DNA of 22,793 nt from Phascolarctobacterium sp. (GTDB lineage: Bacteria > Bacillota > Negativicutes > Acidaminococcales > Acidaminococcaceae): assembly GCA_016302525.1 (NCBI GenBank), contig JAEDNJ010000005.1:1-22793 (forward strand). The letters are read 5' to 3'. The notes beneath the pieces were generated by a model. That model did not search any database, had not been told where the DNA came from, and saw only the letters and a list, made by a program, of their open reading frames with translations. The translations under genes were made by a program, and so were the position numbers. How positions within the stretch are numbered: the stretch's first letter is position 1; every line of letters begins with the position of its first letter. Of the stretch, positions 21,008 through 22,793 are shown in pieces.

Positions 21008-22288
21008 TTAGAACTTGTATTGGTAACCAATAGAGAAGATTTTGCAATAATTGTCGTGAGTACGGGCAACTGCTGTCTCTTGCCCCAAGAATGCATAAGT
21101 TAAGCTACCGATATCTTCCCAAGCAATAGCAGCTGCAACAGTATGCTTCTTGTCGTTATATTGTAAGCCTACAGAATAGGTACGACGCAGACCTGTAGGA
21201 ACGATGCTATCGCCGCCATTAAACGGAATAGCATGGTCGTCAAAGGCAAAGCCTAACATACCAGTATATTTCTCGGAGAACTTATGCTCATAACCAATAG
21301 CGTAACGCCAGGTGTCGCTCCAATTTTTAGGAGAGGGAAGCGGTATATCAGAACCTGAAGGAGTACCATTAAAGTTCAGGTTAGATAAATGAATGTTTAA
21401 GGCATCATAGGTATGCCAATTAGTACGAGTAGCATTAAACTCTACACGATTCTTTTTATCAAACTTATGATTATAGCCAATAGTCCATTGGTCAGGCAGG
21501 GTAACGACGCCATAGGCATCACCAGACAAGGTGCCAATACCGGCAAGACCACCATTCGCCCTATAACCATGAAAATCAGCTTCTAAAGAATGTTTAACTC
21601 TGCTTCTATATACTACACCAACCTCATTTTTCTCATCAAAGGAATAGTTTGCTGCAGCATTCCAACCTAGAGCATAGGTTTCACCCTTGATATGAGCATC
21701 ACCCAGACTGCCACCTATAACAGAAGTATTTTTATTCAACTCTAAGCCTACATAGTTAATCTCTGCACCAACAGCAGCACTCCATTTTTTATCAAATTTG
21801 TGAGCATACACAGGAGTAATAGACAAGCCATTCATTTTAGAAAAATAGTTGTCAACCGATGCTAAAGTTCTAGGTTGAAAGCCAGAAACCATGCCATAAC
21901 GAGTGTAGGCACCAATACCGTACCAATCCTTATCGGTCATTTGCTTAACATAGTAGGTGCCAGGCACAATGCCAGGATGAATTCTATTTTTACCACTTTC
22001 TTGTACTGGAATAGAAACACCACCCGCACTCAGTGTTCCATTTATATCATAGCTGCCATGCGGGCTGATGTAGGTAGCATTAATGCCTAAGCCTTTACCC
22101 TCAAACTTCGTCAGAGATGCGGGGTTAGCAGCAACCATAGAAACATCATTTTCTGCAAACATACGCGCACCGCTCATAGCAACGCCTGCAGCGGACCATT
22201 GGACAATACCGAAGCCCTCAGCACCAGCAACCTGAGGAACCATTAAAGCAGCCAGAGCAGCTGCAGCTAATAAAGCCTTCTTTTTCAT
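21008..22288 (-). CDS. OmpP1/FadL/TodX-family outer-membrane protein
   Basis: A 426-residue beta-barrel precursor. The signal peptide is MKKKALLAAAALAALMVPQVAGA, cleaved before EGFG. The mature N terminus has the FadL-type pattern SAAGVAMSGARMFAENDVSMVAANPASLTKFEG (a hatch-forming stretch with the conserved NPA). It continues with alternating amphipathic strands such as GYEHKFSEKYTGMLGFAF and ends in YQYKF; a terminal Phe is the outer-membrane insertion signal. FadL proteins let long-chain fatty acids or other hydrophobic compounds through the outer membrane. The start at 22288 fits the signal peptide; an in-frame ATG at 22300 lies 3 nt after AGGAG and could also be used. It is a single gene, and its presence shows the host is a diderm. 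Confidence 0.88.
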   Translation of the reverse strand: MKKKALLAAAALAALMVPQVAGAEGFGIVQWSAAGVAMSGARMFAENDVSMVAANPASLTKFEGKGLGINATYISPHGSYDINGTLSAGGVSIPVQESGKNRIHPGIVPGTYYVKQMTDKDWYGIGAYTRYGMVSGFQPRTLASVDNYFSKMNGLSITPVYAHKFDKKWSAAVGAEINYVGLELNKNTSVIGGSLGDAHIKGETYALGWNAAANYSFDEKNEVGVVYRSRVKHSLEADFHGYRANGGLAGIGTLSGDAYGVVTLPDQWTIGYNHKFDKKNRVEFNATRTNWHTYDALNIHLSNLNFNGTPSGSDIPLPSPKNWSDTWRYAIGYEHKFSEKYTGMLGFAFDDHAIPFNGGDSIVPTGLRRTYSVGLQYNDKKHTVAAAIAWEDIGSLTYAFLGQETAVARTHDNYCKIFSIGYQYKF

Positions 22289-22387
22289 AATTATTTCCAT
22301 CCTCTCCTAATTTTCTTACGGGGAATATTAACAACGCCTGCAAACAACCCTACTTTATAAGGCATAATTATTTGCTTATATGAAGCT

Positions 22388-22396
22388 ATTTTACCA
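22388..22396 (-). promoter_or_regulatory. Candidate promoter of the outer-membrane protein gene
   Basis: The - strand reads TGGTAAAAT, an extended -10 about 100 nt before the start codon, with no good -35. About 40 nt further upstream, TCGTTT-T-AAACGA (22433-22445) is a perfect 13-nt palindrome that could be an operator. Confidence 0.35.
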
Positions 22397-22445
22397 CACT
22401 TGCAAAAATTGTATAGCGAAATCTTTAATCAATCGTTTTAAACGA

Positions 22446-22679
22446 ATAATTAAAGTGGTCTATAGCCCCTATTTGGGAACACCATTGTCCCTGTAATCAC
22501 TATTTATTTGCCTTTACCAGCAGGTTTACAAGAAAAACTTTCCATATCAACCTCAAAGAAGCTGTAGTTATAAAAACAGCCGACCTCCAGGCGTTAGCTT
22601 ATAGACTAACATTTTGATTCGGCACAATTCCGCAAGCTCTTTTAGAAAGGTAATATAATAGACAGCTTAATTACACTAA
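22446..22679. other. Gene-poor, hairpin-rich spacer
   Basis: No ordinary gene was seen. On the - strand there is a nested structure: GCCGA and TCGGC arms enclose GTTAG/CTAAC (about 22576-22623) and are followed by TGTTTTTAT, which looks like a branched terminator. A 13-codon frame (22504-22545) has GAGG 5 nt before its ATG. A hairpin GGGACA/TGTTCCC with one bulge follows at about 22476-22493. These could belong to a small RNA or a leader, or be chance. Confidence 0.3.
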
Positions 22680-22711
22680 AAAGAGCCGCAAGGCAAACCT
22701 CACAGCTCTTT
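22680..22711 (-). terminator. Terminator of the gene entering from the right edge
   Basis: On the - strand AAAGAGCTGTGAGG pairs over 14 bp, with three G-U wobbles, to CCTTGCGGCTCTTT around a TTTG loop, and a T-run follows. The wobbles are mismatches on +, so it acts on -. It lies 30 nt past the partial stop codon. Confidence 0.85.
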
Positions 22712-22740
22712 GTCAACAAAATCACTCTACAAGCGCTTTT

Positions 22741-22793
22741 TTAATACTCTGGAATATTAATTTTTAAATTCGTAGTCTCGCCCCTTGCTTCCC
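22741..22793 (-). CDS. C-terminal end of a gene truncated by the window edge
   Basis: The last 16 codons read EARGETTNLKINIPEY and end in TAA at 22741-22743. The residue mix is protein-like, and a strong - strand terminator follows 30 nt later, so a real gene probably ends here. The fragment is too short to identify. Confidence 0.45.
   Translation of the reverse strand, partial: EARGETTNLKINIPEY

Noticed and set aside
1-22793. CRISPR arrays, insertion sequences, prophage or integration sites
   Set aside because: No regularly spaced repeats, transposase, integrase or tRNA-flanking direct repeat was found on reading through the window.

Overview
The window reads as a chromosomal segment of a diderm Firmicute, most likely class Negativicutes (a Phascolarctobacterium/Acidaminococcaceae-like gut anaerobe). 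Reasons: Firmicute-type signals (strong AGGAGG ribosome sites, BirA boxes of the Bacillus/Clostridium type, a BioW route to pimeloyl-CoA) occur beside genuine outer-membrane features (a FadL/OmpP1-like barrel ending in Phe and a CpxP/Spy-like periplasmic protein). The genus is an inference.

Region 1 (1-4979, + strand) is a biotin locus. A consensus promoter is overlapped by two BirA-type operators. It leads through a folded 200-nt leader to a small membrane protein resembling an ECF-transporter S component, then bioD, bioA and a fused bioW-bioF gene. BioW activates free pimelate, BioF condenses pimeloyl-CoA with alanine, and BioA and BioD carry on to dethiobiotin. bioB and bioC/bioH are not in the window, so the membrane protein is a candidate for uptake of pimelate or another biotin-related compound.

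Region 2 (5035-7558, mostly - strand) holds tRNA-Thr(CGT) with its own consensus promoter and terminator, a flavin-reductase-fold protein, and a LarA-type nickel-pincer 2-hydroxyacid racemase homologue. A gene-free stretch of about 400 nt follows.

Region 3 (7522-15445, - strand) is one tightly coupled 11-gene operon for an Mrp-type Na+/H+ antiporter complex. The order is mrpE, mrpF, mrpG, an MbhD-like and an MbhE-like piece (the split C-terminal half of MrpA), mrpB, mrpC, mrpD, then a second MrpD-like subunit, a two-helix small protein and a third, divergent MrpD-like subunit. No hydrogenase or other redox subunits follow before a terminator, so it appears to be a stand-alone cation/proton antiporter with three antiporter-like subunits.

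Region 4 (15644-19866) is an envelope-sensing module. An OmpR-type response regulator, its sensor kinase and a short-chain dehydrogenase are transcribed leftward. A secreted, LTxxQ-motif, His-rich CpxP/Spy-like protein is transcribed rightward from the shared 200-nt promoter region.

Region 5 (19880-22793) holds a TetR-family regulator on +, a FadL/OmpP1-like outer-membrane protein on -, gene-poor but hairpin-rich spacers, and the last 16 codons of a gene that enters from the right edge on -. No insertion sequence, prophage, integrase or CRISPR array was seen.
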